A stretch of 64,000 bases of DNA from Deinococcus multiflagellatus (lineage in GTDB: Bacteria; Deinococcota; Deinococci; Deinococcales; Deinococcaceae). Location of the stretch: positions 62,001 to 126,000 of the forward strand of contig NZ_JAIQXV010000009.1 of NCBI RefSeq assembly GCF_020166415.1, in the 5' to 3' direction. Under the pieces are notes generated by a model. It ran no database searches, had not been told where the DNA came from, and saw only the letters and a program-made list of their open reading frames with translations. Positions 39,301 to 46,704 of the stretch are shown one piece after another (the first letter of the stretch is position 1; the number at the start of each line of letters is the position of its first letter). A program made the translations under genes and the position numbers.

Positions 39301-41263
39301 CGTTGCCCAGCAGCGCCGTCTGCTGGCCGTCCCAGCCCAGGCCGGTCAAGGGGGTCTCACGGTGCGCCTCGATCAGGGCGTCCAGCGCGCGCAGCAATTC
39401 GGCGCCGCGCGCCACGTCTGGGGCAAAGTCGCCCTCCACCGGCACAGGCGCCTCGGGGCGGGTCAGGGCCGCCGGGTCAAACAGGCCCAGGCCGTCGCGC
39501 AGGCTCAGCTGGCTCTCGGGCTCGGTCAGCGCGGCCAGCAGGGTCTGTTCGGTGACATTCTTCGGCTTGAAGTCGGCGGGCGGCGTCCCCCCCACCTCGC
39601 GCAGCAGTTGCAGCCCGGCCTGGCGCTGCTCGGTGTTCGTCTGGGCCAGCAGGCGCCCGGCGCTCTGGGCCCCCTGGGCCTGGTCGGCCGCCAGCAGCCG
39701 GATCAGGCCCCGGCGCAGGTCGGCGCCCCGGCGCCTCAGCAGCCCTTCGAGCACCGGCACCTCGTCTGGCGTGGGCGAGAGGTGGGCCATGATCTCCACC
39801 GCCGTCTGCGCCACGCTGCCCACACGGTCTTGCAGCAGGGTCAGCAGCAGGTCGCGGGTGGGGGCGTCCAGGGGCTGAGGGGGCGCAGCCTTTTCCTCCG
39901 GCTGTGGGGTATGACGCCGCCGCAGATGCCACAGCGCCGCATTCTTGCCGCTGCTGCTCATCTGGTTCAGGTAGGGCGCCAGAATTGCCAGAGGGGCGCC
40001 CCCCACCAGTCCGGGCAGGCTGTCCATCGCGTCACTGCGCGCCGGGATGTGGCCCAGCCAGGGAAACAGCAGCGGCTCGTGGCGGGCCTGGGCGGGCAGG
40101 CGCCCGGCGTAGGCCACGAACGCGTCAAAGGGGGGCGCGTCCTGCGCCGCCTGGGCGTAGGCGTGGGGCCGCCCCCCGGCCAGCGCGGCGAGGCGCAGGT
40201 CCGGGTCGGCCAGCAGCGCGCCCAGGTCGGCGGGCGTCAGGGCGTCCGCCGCTTCCAGAAACTGCACGGCGGCCATGCGGCGTTCGGGGGCCGGGTCAGT
40301 CAGCAGGGGCTGGGCCAGGGCGGCGGCCTCGCGGGCATCGGCCATCGCCAGGGTGTACAGGGCGAGGTAGGCGCCCACACCGCTGCCGCCAGCGACGGCG
40401 GCGCGGGCCGTGGCGGGGTCTTCCAGAAAGCCCAGGGCGGTCTCCAGGTGGGCGCGCACCACCTTCAGGTCGGTCACGTCGTAGTTCAGGCCAAACCACA
40501 CGCACGCGGCGCGCAGGGTCGCGGCAAAGCGCAGCAGGTCTTCCCGCAGAATCAGGCGCAGCATCCGGGTAAACGCGCTCAGACTGGCCTCGTCCACCGT
40601 TTCGAGAATGACCTGCCGCAGCCCTTCCTGGCGCTGGGCGGCCAGCAGCAGGCGTTCGGCCAGCGCCCAAGCGTCCTCGCGGGTGCTCGACAGCAGGGCC
40701 AGGGGGACATGGCGCCCCATGCGGGCCACGGGGTGCTCGGCGCCGGCCGTCTGGCGCAGCACCTCGAACACGTCCTCGTGCCCGTCGCTGATGGCCTGCC
40801 CCAGCAGCAGGCCCAGGGTCTGCGACTCCCAGGGATTCAGCAGACCGGCGTGAACGGCAAACCACGCGAGGTCCTGCGGGTAGTCGCGCGTGGCCTGCCA
40901 GGTCTGCCACAGCCAGTTCAGGGCGTGCCGGGCCATACGGCGGTCGCCCGGGGCCCGGAAGGCGCGCCGGGCGTAGCCCTGCGGGTAGGGGTGGCGGGTC
41001 AGCAGGGCGGCCAGGGCCGCAGCGGCTACCTCGGGAAATTGCGGAAAGAACACCTGCGCCAGCGCCAGCCGCTCGGCGGGGGTGCTGGCGTGCAGGTGGT
41101 CAGTCAGGATGTCTTCGCGCGTGGGCGGCCCTTCGCGCTCGGGGCGGTGCTCCACCTCGGCGCGCACCAGCTCGGCCAGGGGAGCGGGCAGGGTGTCCAG
41201 CCGCGCCAGAAAGGCCGGCTTCCAGGGCTGCTGAAAGGGGCGCAGGTACTCCTGAACGTCCAT
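36365..41263 (-). CDS. Giant DUF4132/DUF5724 protein, 1632 aa
   Basis: A very large, probably cytoplasmic protein without signal or membrane segments. The N-terminal two thirds are helical and repeat-like (HEAT/ARM-type, with many Ala/Leu-rich helices such as AVQFLEAADALTPADLGALLADPDLRLAAL). The C-terminal part has the DUF4132 features: DVTVGIHLTAGGEASLTVARG, TRRTTRYDGHHVQPGKAAALFKTRGW and RLENDHALIDGHHARYTVHLGSGTVH. DUF4132 occurs in E. coli MolR/YehI, whose function is not established. An acidic stretch (EAEAEEDEALADVLAELAGEEDAEADPE) interrupts the middle. Its start is 1 bp after the stop of the small Gly-Gly protein gene, so the two are translationally coupled. Confidence 0.85.
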   Translation of the reverse strand: MDVQEYLRPFQQPWKPAFLARLDTLPAPLAELVRAEVEHRPEREGPPTREDILTDHLHASTPAERLALAQVFFPQFPEVAAAALAALLTRHPYPQGYARRAFRAPGDRRMARHALNWLWQTWQATRDYPQDLAWFAVHAGLLNPWESQTLGLLLGQAISDGHEDVFEVLRQTAGAEHPVARMGRHVPLALLSSTREDAWALAERLLLAAQRQEGLRQVILETVDEASLSAFTRMLRLILREDLLRFAATLRAACVWFGLNYDVTDLKVVRAHLETALGFLEDPATARAAVAGGSGVGAYLALYTLAMADAREAAALAQPLLTDPAPERRMAAVQFLEAADALTPADLGALLADPDLRLAALAGGRPHAYAQAAQDAPPFDAFVAYAGRLPAQARHEPLLFPWLGHIPARSDAMDSLPGLVGGAPLAILAPYLNQMSSSGKNAALWHLRRRHTPQPEEKAAPPQPLDAPTRDLLLTLLQDRVGSVAQTAVEIMAHLSPTPDEVPVLEGLLRRRGADLRRGLIRLLAADQAQGAQSAGRLLAQTNTEQRQAGLQLLREVGGTPPADFKPKNVTEQTLLAALTEPESQLSLRDGLGLFDPAALTRPEAPVPVEGDFAPDVARGAELLRALDALIEAHRETPLTGLGWDGQQTALLGNVSGWLLSPRAEQPMPLADLWHGWWAGRPGAQDGDLTRMAWALSHFVARQDSTLPDLEAEAEEDEALADVLAELAGEEDAEADPERAQARRTAETRQALRRATLHRTLGPLVPLRLAHMDRVQAVAGHLQSTFGTPADVDLALDAWATALSGLPQDAQMLTDPRYSWRSEDPRDLLSPLRPRHAGGLTPAQERRLWQLTLHEGTAFPHLPRRRPDTALLLRAYEQGWAGRADLCDQLIGPRPERTGYYYGNDFDDLTTFTRRRLREGTPTHPDWQAAVDAVRARVLEVEAVRGDLETPATPAALALQSVSGAEKALRLLAALGKNPLKRGYQGRNESRDVTFSHLIRVAFPAPGDTPATFARLAQEAGLGEARLLDLAMFAPQWAPLVAGALGWRGLQDGVYWLHAHTRDTNWSVPQEIREDWEVQISERTALSPEDLMAGAVDVAWFHRLHRVLGKARFQALLGAAKYASSSGGHKRAELYAQALRGEVTAAELTTRIREKRHQDAVRALGLLPLGRGAARAARELEARYRLLSDFRREARQWGAQKQASERLAADIGLQNLARTAGYADPQRLMWAMEARMAPDWAQTVTEGDVTVGIHLTAGGEASLTVARGQKSLKTLPAALKKHPEVVALREAVRELGATQRRMRGALEEAMVRGDLFTPQELRDLAGHPVIAPMLRSLLWVLNEAAVGWWQGDALDTPGGPVPLADHALRLAHPHDLFVGGQWPQLQQDIMTRGVTQPFKQAFREYYPLTGAEQGARRTTRYDGHHVQPGKAAALFKTRGWVAVPEEGVRKTWHAEGLSVWVDTSVGYGTPNEVEGAPLHAAYFLRPGATEPLPLAEVPPRVFSETMRDLDLVVSVAHVGGVDPEASQSTTEMRAALLRETLRLLKLGNVRLENDHALIDGHHARYTVHLGSGTVHRQPGGFLCIVPVHNQHQGRIFLPFADPDPKTAEVVSKVLLLAEDRKIQDPTILEQLR

Positions 41264-41264
41264 C

Positions 41265-41669
41265 TCAGCCCCCCGCCAGCGCGGTCAGGCGCACCAGCAG
41301 CAGGGTGCTGTCGGGGCGCAGGGTCAGCGGCGCGTCCAGGGCCTCGACCTGCTCGTCGTCCACGAACACGTAATACAGGCCGTCGCCAAAGCCGGTCAGG
41401 GCGGTGCGCACGGCGTCCTCGGTGGTCACGGTGCCACCCGGCGCCTGGGGCGAGGTGCTCACGCGCCCGGTCAGGGTGGCCTCAGACAGTTCGCGCTCGG
41501 TCAGCACGCGCAGCACGCCCACGCTGTTCTGGCGCTCGTGGTAGGCCGCCACCTCCTGCTCGACCAGATGGGTCAGGAGGCTGCGCAGCGTCTGCGGCCC
41601 AGCAGGCACCTCCAAGGGGCGGCGTTCAAAGGGGGTCCGGCGACCAACAATCTTGGTTTCGACAATCAT
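41265..41669 (-). CDS. Small beta-grasp-like protein ending in Gly-Gly (MoaD/ubiquitin-like candidate)
   Basis: A 134-residue protein encoded immediately upstream of the DUF4132 gene (1 bp gap). It begins with two beta strands (MIVETKIVG, FERRPLEVP) and a helix (TLRSLLTHLVEQEVAAYHERQ), and ends YVFVDDEQVEALDAPLTLRP-DSTLLLVRLTALAGG. This ending parallels the MoaD/ThiS pattern: strand, turn, PLxDGDEV-like segment, hydrophobic strand and exposed C-terminal GG. A ~50-residue insertion lies in the middle. The stop codon directly follows the second Gly. ATG 41669 has GCGAGG upstream; a TTG 6 nt earlier is possible. The assignment is by pattern only. Confidence 0.65.
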   Translation of the reverse strand: MIVETKIVGRRTPFERRPLEVPAGPQTLRSLLTHLVEQEVAAYHERQNSVGVLRVLTERELSEATLTGRVSTSPQAPGGTVTTEDAVRTALTGFGDGLYYVFVDDEQVEALDAPLTLRPDSTLLLVRLTALAGG

Positions 41670-41789
41670 GGGCAACCTCGCAGGGGAATGGTGGTGCTGT
41701 TCACCATCCAGCTTACCCGGCCAAATGGAATATGTAAATAGCGTAATCCGGTCCAGCCAGTTTGTTGGGGCTGAATGGCGGCTGGGGGC

Positions 41790-42347
41790 CTAGCCCGGCT
41801 TCACCGCGTCCAGCAGCACGCTGGTAAACCCGGCTGGGCCCTGACCCCGCCGCCACGCCTCGTTGCGGTGGTCCAGCCGGGCCGTGCGGTACACCGGGCC
41901 GTCGTCCGGCGACCAGGGCTGCTGGTGAAAGGTGCCGCCCGCATCCCACCATTCCAGGGGCTGGACCTTGAAGCCCGCCGCCGTGAAAAGGGGCGCGAAG
42001 GTTTCGAGCGTGTACAGCACGCGGTGGTCATGGGCGGGCCCCGGGCCACCGACCGCGACCAGCGCCTGATAAGCGGGGTCCGGATGGTGCCCGTCCGGCA
42101 CGGCCACGCGCAGGCGGCCACCGGGCTTCAGATACTGAAAGACCAGCCGCGCCGCCTGCGCCCCTTCTTCCGGCCACAGGTGCTCCCAGACGTGCTCGCA
42201 CAGAAAGGCGTCGGCCAGGGTCCCACCAAAGAACCGCTCGAAACTGGCGGGCTTCAGCAGGTCCAGCGTGGCCTGCTGCGTGGGCACCCAGCCCGGCCAG
42301 CGCTGTTCGCCAGCGCCCAGGGTGATCCGCACAGGCCCCTCGCTCAT
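41790..42347 (-). CDS. SAM-dependent methyltransferase-like protein
   Basis: A 185-residue protein of the class I methyltransferase type seen in sugar and lipid loci. It has RITLGAGEQRWPGW in place of motif I, CEHVWEHLWPEEGAQAARLVFQYLKPGGRLRVAVPDG (motifs II-III), and a distinctive HDHRVLYTLETFAPLFTAAGF segment. The motif-I glycine region is short, so cofactor binding may be atypical. Its start overlaps the stop of the YjbR gene by 4 nt, indicating one operon. Substrate unknown. Confidence 0.8.
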   Translation of the reverse strand: MSEGPVRITLGAGEQRWPGWVPTQQATLDLLKPASFERFFGGTLADAFLCEHVWEHLWPEEGAQAARLVFQYLKPGGRLRVAVPDGHHPDPAYQALVAVGGPGPAHDHRVLYTLETFAPLFTAAGFKVQPLEWWDAGGTFHQQPWSPDDGPVYRTARLDHRNEAWRRGQGPAGFTSVLLDAVKPG

Positions 42348-42700
42348 AGACCCAGTTCAGCCCGCGCGGCGCGGGTCAGGCCAGCGGTGACCAGGGCGTG
42401 GCTGCCGCGCAGCAGTTCAGCCACCAGTTCGTCGGGCACGGTACCGTCCAGGGTCACCGTGATCCAGTGGCGTTTGTTCAGGTGATAGCCCGGGGCGATG
42501 GCGGGCCACGCTGCGCGCAGCTCGTCCCCCTGCTCTGGGCGCACCTTCAGTGACAGGGTCAGGGGCTCGGCCTGGATGTCGGTCAGGGCGTACATCTTGC
42601 CCCCCACCTTGAAGACCAGGGTGGTGGCGTCAAAGGGAAAGGTTTCCTGCGAGCCCGTCAGGGCGGCGCACGCGGCGCGCAGCTCGGCCATGGACTTCAT
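42344..42700 (-). CDS. MmcQ/YjbR-family protein
   Basis: A 118-residue protein with the YjbR fold (CyaY-like DNA-binding family): MAELRAACAALTGSQETFPFD, then LVFKVGGKMYALTDI, PLTLSLKVRPEQGDELRA, PGYHLNKRHWITVTLDG and ELVAELLRGSHALV. The family is annotated as DNA-binding on structural grounds; the role is unknown. ATG 42700 is preceded 6 nt upstream by TAAGCT, a leaderless start. Confidence 0.88.
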   Translation of the reverse strand: MKSMAELRAACAALTGSQETFPFDATTLVFKVGGKMYALTDIQAEPLTLSLKVRPEQGDELRAAWPAIAPGYHLNKRHWITVTLDGTVPDELVAELLRGSHALVTAGLTRAARAELGL

Positions 42701-42885
42701 GGGCCCAGCTTAGGGGCAAAGCCGGAGGCGCACCCGGCCTGCCGCGCAGCGCCGGCCCCCTCAGCACAGAGAGCAGCGTGAGAAGTGATGCGGTCCGAGC
42801 GGACCTCAACCCTCAAAGCCGGTCCAGCGCTGTCCTCGCCGGCCCAGAAGGCCACCCATGCTGGAACGACTGGCTGCGCTTGCGC

Positions 42886-43158
42886 TCAGCTCTCTGTCGT
42901 CGGGTCCAGGCCCTCGGCGCTCTCCAGGGCCAGGTTCGCTTCCGTCATGGAGGGGTCGGCGCCGCCCACCAGGGCGGTCACTTCCGCGCTGCTCAGGCCG
43001 TCGCCACTGGGCTGGGGCACGGCGGGGGCCGGGGGCAGGTGGTCCGGCGCCGGCCCCTGCTCGGCGGGGCGGTGGTCGGCGGCGGGGGCGGTGTGGGGTG
43101 CCAGGGTGGGGTTCACGGGCAGCGCGTCTCTGGGGGTGGTGGGGTCGTCGGGGGTCAT
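42886..43158 (-). CDS. Hypothetical Pro/Ala/Asp-rich protein, 90 aa
   Basis: ATG 43158 to stop 42886. The sequence is low-complexity (MTPDDPTTPRDALPVNPTL, many Pro and Ala) with a more ordered acidic tail (SSAEVTALVGGADPSMTEANL). Probably disordered; no family recognised. A CAGGCT box 5 nt upstream gives weak support for the start. The spacer 42701-42885 shows no gene. Confidence 0.4.
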   Translation of the reverse strand: MTPDDPTTPRDALPVNPTLAPHTAPAADHRPAEQGPAPDHLPPAPAVPQPSGDGLSSAEVTALVGGADPSMTEANLALESAEGLDPTTES

Positions 43159-43228
43159 GCCCCAGCCTGACCCGCTCCGGTCAGCCCCGGCTGATGATTT
43201 GCTCAAGACCCCATGAGACAGTGCGGCC

Positions 43229-44188
43229 ATGCCGCTTCCGCGCCCCCCGCTGGCCCTGCTGCTGCCCGCCCTGCTGTCGGCCGCGCCGCCGCCAGCGCCC
43301 CCGCTGCGGCTGGCGATTCTGGGCGATTTCAACGGCCCCTACGGCGCCACCACGTACCCGGCGCTGCTGGGCCGCGCCCTGGCGCAGGTGCAGGCGTGGC
43401 GACCCGACGCGGTGCTCTCGCCCGGCGATCTGGTGGCCGGCCAGAGCCCCCGCCTGAGTGCCGGGGAGGTGCGCGCCATGTGGGCCGCCTTTGACCGCGA
43501 GGTGCGCGCCCCGCTGGCCCAGGCGGGCCTGCCTTTCGCCTTCACGCTGGGCAACCACGACGCTGCCCTGCCCGGCGACCGCCGCGAGGCCGCGCGCTAC
43601 TGGCAGGCGCACGCCCCGGCCCTGGCCTACGTGGACCGCGCGGGCTTTCCCTTTCGCTTCGCGTTCACGCTGGGCGGGGGGCAGGTGTTCGTGGCGTCCC
43701 TGGACGCCAGCGGGCCCACGGTGGACGCCGCGCAGCGCCGCTGGCTGGCGGCCCAACTGGCCTCGGGGCCGGCCCGCGCGGCGGGGGTGCGGCTGGTGCT
43801 GGGCCACCTCCCCCTGGCCGGGGTCAGCGCCGACAAGAACCGCCCTGGCGAGGTGATCCGCGAGGCCGGGGCGCTGCGGCAGGTGATGGAGGACGGCAAC
43901 GTGCTGGCCTACCTGCACGGCCACCACGCGGCCTTTTACCCGGGGCGACTGGGCGGGCTGAACGTGCTGTCGGCCGGAGGGATTGGGGGCCGGGCCTACG
44001 TGGGTTTTCCGGGCACCGCGCGCAGCACCGTCACGCTGCTGAGCGTCTGGCCGGCGCAGGGCCGCGCCACCTTTCACACCGTGGACGTGGCAACGGGCAA
44101 GGCTATTCCCACCGAGACGCTGCCGGCCCGCCTGGAGGGACTGGGCGGGCCGCTGGAACGGGTCGGGCGTTTTGAAGGGGGGCGTTAG
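43229..44188 (+). CDS. Secreted metallophosphoesterase
   Basis: A 319-residue calcineurin-like phosphoesterase with an N-terminal signal peptide (PRPPLALLLPALLSAAPPPAPP). The metal-binding blocks are in order: LAILGDFNGPYG (the usual GDxH is GDFN), VLSPGDLV, LGNHD, LGHLPL and YLHGHHA. It should hydrolyse a phosphoester or nucleotide outside the membrane. The substrate is unknown. The stop overlaps the 3' end of the convergent gene at 44185 by 4 nt. Confidence 0.88.
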   Translation: MPLPRPPLALLLPALLSAAPPPAPPLRLAILGDFNGPYGATTYPALLGRALAQVQAWRPDAVLSPGDLVAGQSPRLSAGEVRAMWAAFDREVRAPLAQAGLPFAFTLGNHDAALPGDRREAARYWQAHAPALAYVDRAGFPFRFAFTLGGGQVFVASLDASGPTVDAAQRRWLAAQLASGPARAAGVRLVLGHLPLAGVSADKNRPGEVIREAGALRQVMEDGNVLAYLHGHHAAFYPGRLGGLNVLSAGGIGGRAYVGFPGTARSTVTLLSVWPAQGRATFHTVDVATGKAIPTETLPARLEGLGGPLERVGRFEGGR

Positions 44189-44838
44189 GCCTTGTGCCCG
44201 CCCGGCGCCGCGCTGTCGTCCCCGAAGCTCCAGATATCCAGATCGTCCAAGGCGCTGCCCAGGCCCTGAAGCTGTTGCAGGTCCTCGGCCTTCACAGGTT
44301 GGTTACGCACATCGTCCACCTGCCCGATGGCGCGGGCCATCACGTCCTCGGGAACGGCGGCCATCAGGCGCTTCAGTTCATCGGGGGTCACGTCCAGCAG
44401 GGCGTCGGACAGCACCTCGTCGGGCACGTCGGCCTGCACGGCGGCGCGGGCGGTCGCCACGGCTTCGGCGCTGACTTCGGGGCGAATGGCGTCGGGGTCG
44501 TCCAGGGCAGCGGTGCCCGGAGGGGTCAGGAACGCGGGGGCCGCCACAGCGGGCACTGTCACGGCGGTCGCTGCCACGGCCGGCGCCACAGGGGCGGCAG
44601 GCGGGACAATGGGGGCCGGCGCGGCCTGGACCGGGGCTGGCGGCACAGGGGCGGCCGTCTGGGGCGGCAGGGGGCTGACCACCGGGGAGGGGGCGGCCGG
44701 GGTGGGCACCACGCGCACGCCCGAGGGCCGGTCCGCCGGGGTGGCCGGGGGCGCGGCGGGGGGACGGCGGCGCCGGGCCAGAGCCCAGACCAGAGCGAGC
44801 GCAGCCAGCACGGCCAGGGCGACAAGAACTCCCATCAT
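44185..44838 (-). CDS. Membrane-anchored hypothetical protein with Pro/Ala linker
   Basis: A 217-residue protein: one N-terminal membrane helix (GVLVALAVLAALALVWALA) followed by basic residues, a ~80-residue Ala/Pro/Val-rich linker, and an acidic C-terminal helical domain (VPDEVLSDALLDVTPDELKRLMAAVPEDVMARAIGQVDD). The layout suggests a cytoplasmic domain tethered to the membrane by a flexible linker. No family recognised. TAGGCT (44850-44845) is 6 nt before ATG 44838, a leaderless start. Confidence 0.7.
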   Translation of the reverse strand: MMGVLVALAVLAALALVWALARRRRPPAAPPATPADRPSGVRVVPTPAAPSPVVSPLPPQTAAPVPPAPVQAAPAPIVPPAAPVAPAVAATAVTVPAVAAPAFLTPPGTAALDDPDAIRPEVSAEAVATARAAVQADVPDEVLSDALLDVTPDELKRLMAAVPEDVMARAIGQVDDVRNQPVKAEDLQQLQGLGSALDDLDIWSFGDDSAAPGGHKA

Positions 44839-44982
44839 GCCTTTAGCCTAGAGTGCCGCCTATGACACTTTTCTGAACCTTGGGGCCGCCCGCGCTGGTG
44901 GCTGGTCAGAGGTCGCAGGTGCATCAGCGCAAGAGGGGCCAGCGAAACCCAGCATCGGCGCCGTTTCTCGAAAGCGGCCCAG

Positions 44983-45047
44983 CAAAAAAGGCGACCCGCA
45001 GGCCGCCTTGATTTCTTCAAGATAGAGCGGTATTCAGGCCCTGTCAA
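44983..45047 (-). ncRNA. Strong promoter followed at once by a terminator: possible ~35-nt RNA
   Basis: On the minus strand TTGACA (45047-45042), 17 bp, TATCTT (45024-45019), then about 35 nt to the terminator AAGGCGGCCTGCGGGTCGCC-TTTTTT (45009-44983). No coding sequence lies between. This is a near-consensus promoter driving a very short terminated transcript. The rest of 44839-45145 shows no gene. Confidence 0.45.
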
Positions 45048-45145
45048 CCTATGCACCCGCCTGCCCTGGGCCCGAAGGGGCACCACCACCGAGGCTCTAG
45101 ACCGTCAAGCGGCCAGCGGCCGGACGCGGCCCGTAGAGTGTGGGA

Positions 45146-46336
45146 ATGAGTACCATTGTTGTCTTTACTCTCTCGGCGCTGGGGCATGTTCACCCCACCC
45201 TGCCCATCGTCAGCGAACTCGTTCAGCGTGGACACCATGTCGTGTACTACTGCGGCGAGGAAGTGCGCGCGAAAATTGAGGCCACGGGCGCCACCTTCCG
45301 GCCCATTGCCTGGGATTTCCGGTCGGTAGAGCGCTCACAGCAGCCCCGCCTGAGCGCCTACGCCCTGGCGCAGGCCCACTGCGCCGCCGCGCTGCTGCCC
45401 CAGCTGCTGGCCGAAGTCGAGGCCCTGGCGCCTGCAGGCGTGCTGGCAGACTTCATGTGCCTGTGGGGCCGCATGGTGGCCCGCACGCTGAAGCTGCCCC
45501 TGGTGAACATCAGCAGTGGGTTTGCCCTGGGGCCAGGGGTCCTGCCGCCCCGCCCCATGCTGATGGCCCTGGACGTGGGTCCCGCGCCGCTGCCCGGCGG
45601 CCGGGAGGTGCTGGAACTGCGCCGCCTGACCGCGCAGCTGGCCCGGCAGTACGCGGCCCCGCCCATGCAGACCCAGTTTGATCTGCTGTCCATGGACGGT
45701 GACGACGTTCTGGTCTGCACCGCGCAGGCCTTTCAGCCGCGTGGCGAGCGGTTCCCGGCGCACTTTCACTTTATCGGGCCGTCGGTGGCGCCCCGCGCCG
45801 AGCAGCCGCCGACATTGGGGCCGCTGGACGACCGGCCGCTGGTGTACGTGTCGCTGGGCACGGTGTTTAACCGCAAGCCAGACTTTTTCCGCCAGTGTGT
45901 GGCGGCCTTTGCCGACGGCGCCTATCAGGTCATCCTGTCGGTGGGCGACCGCACCGATCCTGCCGTGCTGGGGCCGCTGCCCGACCATATTCAGGCGCGG
46001 GCCTACGTGCCGCAGCTGGAGGTGCTGTCACGCGCCAGCGTCTTTGTGAGCCACGCGGGCATGAACAGCGTGTCTGAAGCCATCTCGCAGGAGGTGCCGG
46101 TGGTGGCGGTGCCGCAGGCTGCCGACCAGTTCACCATTGCCCAGCGGGTGGCGCAGCTGGGCATTGGCCGCACCCTGCAGCCTTTCCAGCGCAGCGCCCG
46201 GCAGTTGCGGGCGGCGGTGGACGCCCTGGTGCACGATACGGCGGTGCGGGGCCGGTGCCGCGATCTGCGCAGGGCATTTGAGCAGGCCGGGGGGCCCACC
46301 CGCGCGGCGCAGATTATTGAGGCGCGGCTGGCCTGA
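45146..46336 (+). CDS. UDP-glycosyltransferase-type (MGT/GT1) glycosyltransferase
   Basis: A 396-residue GT-B fold enzyme. The N-terminal domain begins IVVFTLSALGHVHPTLPIVSELVQRGHHVVYY, typical of macrolide/zeaxanthin glycosyltransferases. The C-terminal donor-binding domain has RPLVYVSLGTVFNRKP, RAYVPQLEVLSRASVFVSHAGMNSVSEAISQEVPVVAVPQAADQ (GT1 signature) and a final helix. The acceptor could be a carotenoid or other small lipid (deinoxanthin-type pigments are common here), but this is a guess. ATG 45146 is 6 nt after TAGAGT (45134-45139), leaderless. Confidence 0.9.
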   Translation: MSTIVVFTLSALGHVHPTLPIVSELVQRGHHVVYYCGEEVRAKIEATGATFRPIAWDFRSVERSQQPRLSAYALAQAHCAAALLPQLLAEVEALAPAGVLADFMCLWGRMVARTLKLPLVNISSGFALGPGVLPPRPMLMALDVGPAPLPGGREVLELRRLTAQLARQYAAPPMQTQFDLLSMDGDDVLVCTAQAFQPRGERFPAHFHFIGPSVAPRAEQPPTLGPLDDRPLVYVSLGTVFNRKPDFFRQCVAAFADGAYQVILSVGDRTDPAVLGPLPDHIQARAYVPQLEVLSRASVFVSHAGMNSVSEAISQEVPVVAVPQAADQFTIAQRVAQLGIGRTLQPFQRSARQLRAAVDALVHDTAVRGRCRDLRRAFEQAGGPTRAAQIIEARLA

Positions 46337-46381
46337 GGGGAGCAGAGGAACGCGCCCAGCCGATGAGAGCGCTCCTCCTGC

Positions 46382-46627
46382 CTAACCGTCTTCCCCAGTC
46401 CAGCGTCCGGCACCGTGCCCGGCCAGCAGGTCCAGTTCCCAGGCCAGCGCGTCGTAGAGGTGAGCGGGCAGGCCGGGCCACAGGGCCGCCCCTTCAAAAG
46501 CGGCCTCAATAGTCCCGAACCGTTCCTGCCGGCCAGCAAAGGACAGCCCCACCTGGCCGCTGGGCAGCACGTCCAGCCTCAGTTCGCCTTTCTCAGCCTG
46601 AATCCGCACCAGTGATCGCCGCACCAT
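46382..46627 (-). CDS. Small hypothetical protein, 81 aa
   Basis: ATG 46627 is 7 nt after a TACGCT -10 box on the minus strand, the leaderless pattern. The protein is compact, with alternating strands (SLVRIQAEKGELRLDVLPSG) and a C-terminal helix (LYDALAWELDLLAGHG). No family recognised. It lies convergent to the glycosyltransferase gene and downstream of the rhodanese gene. Confidence 0.55.
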   Translation of the reverse strand: MVRRSLVRIQAEKGELRLDVLPSGQVGLSFAGRQERFGTIEAAFEGAALWPGLPAHLYDALAWELDLLAGHGAGRWTGEDG

Positions 46628-46704
46628 AGGGGCCAGCGTACAGGACGCGGGCCGCAAAAGCGGCCAGCCCTGGGAGGGACTGGCCGCGCGGAAAAACCGA
46701 GGTC

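Noticed and set aside
38492..41737. Long open frame (1081 codons) on the plus strand opposite the DUF4132 gene
   Set aside because: Antisense shadow in GC-rich DNA: Gly/Gln/His/Arg-biased composition, no motifs, and the minus strand encodes a recognisable conserved protein.
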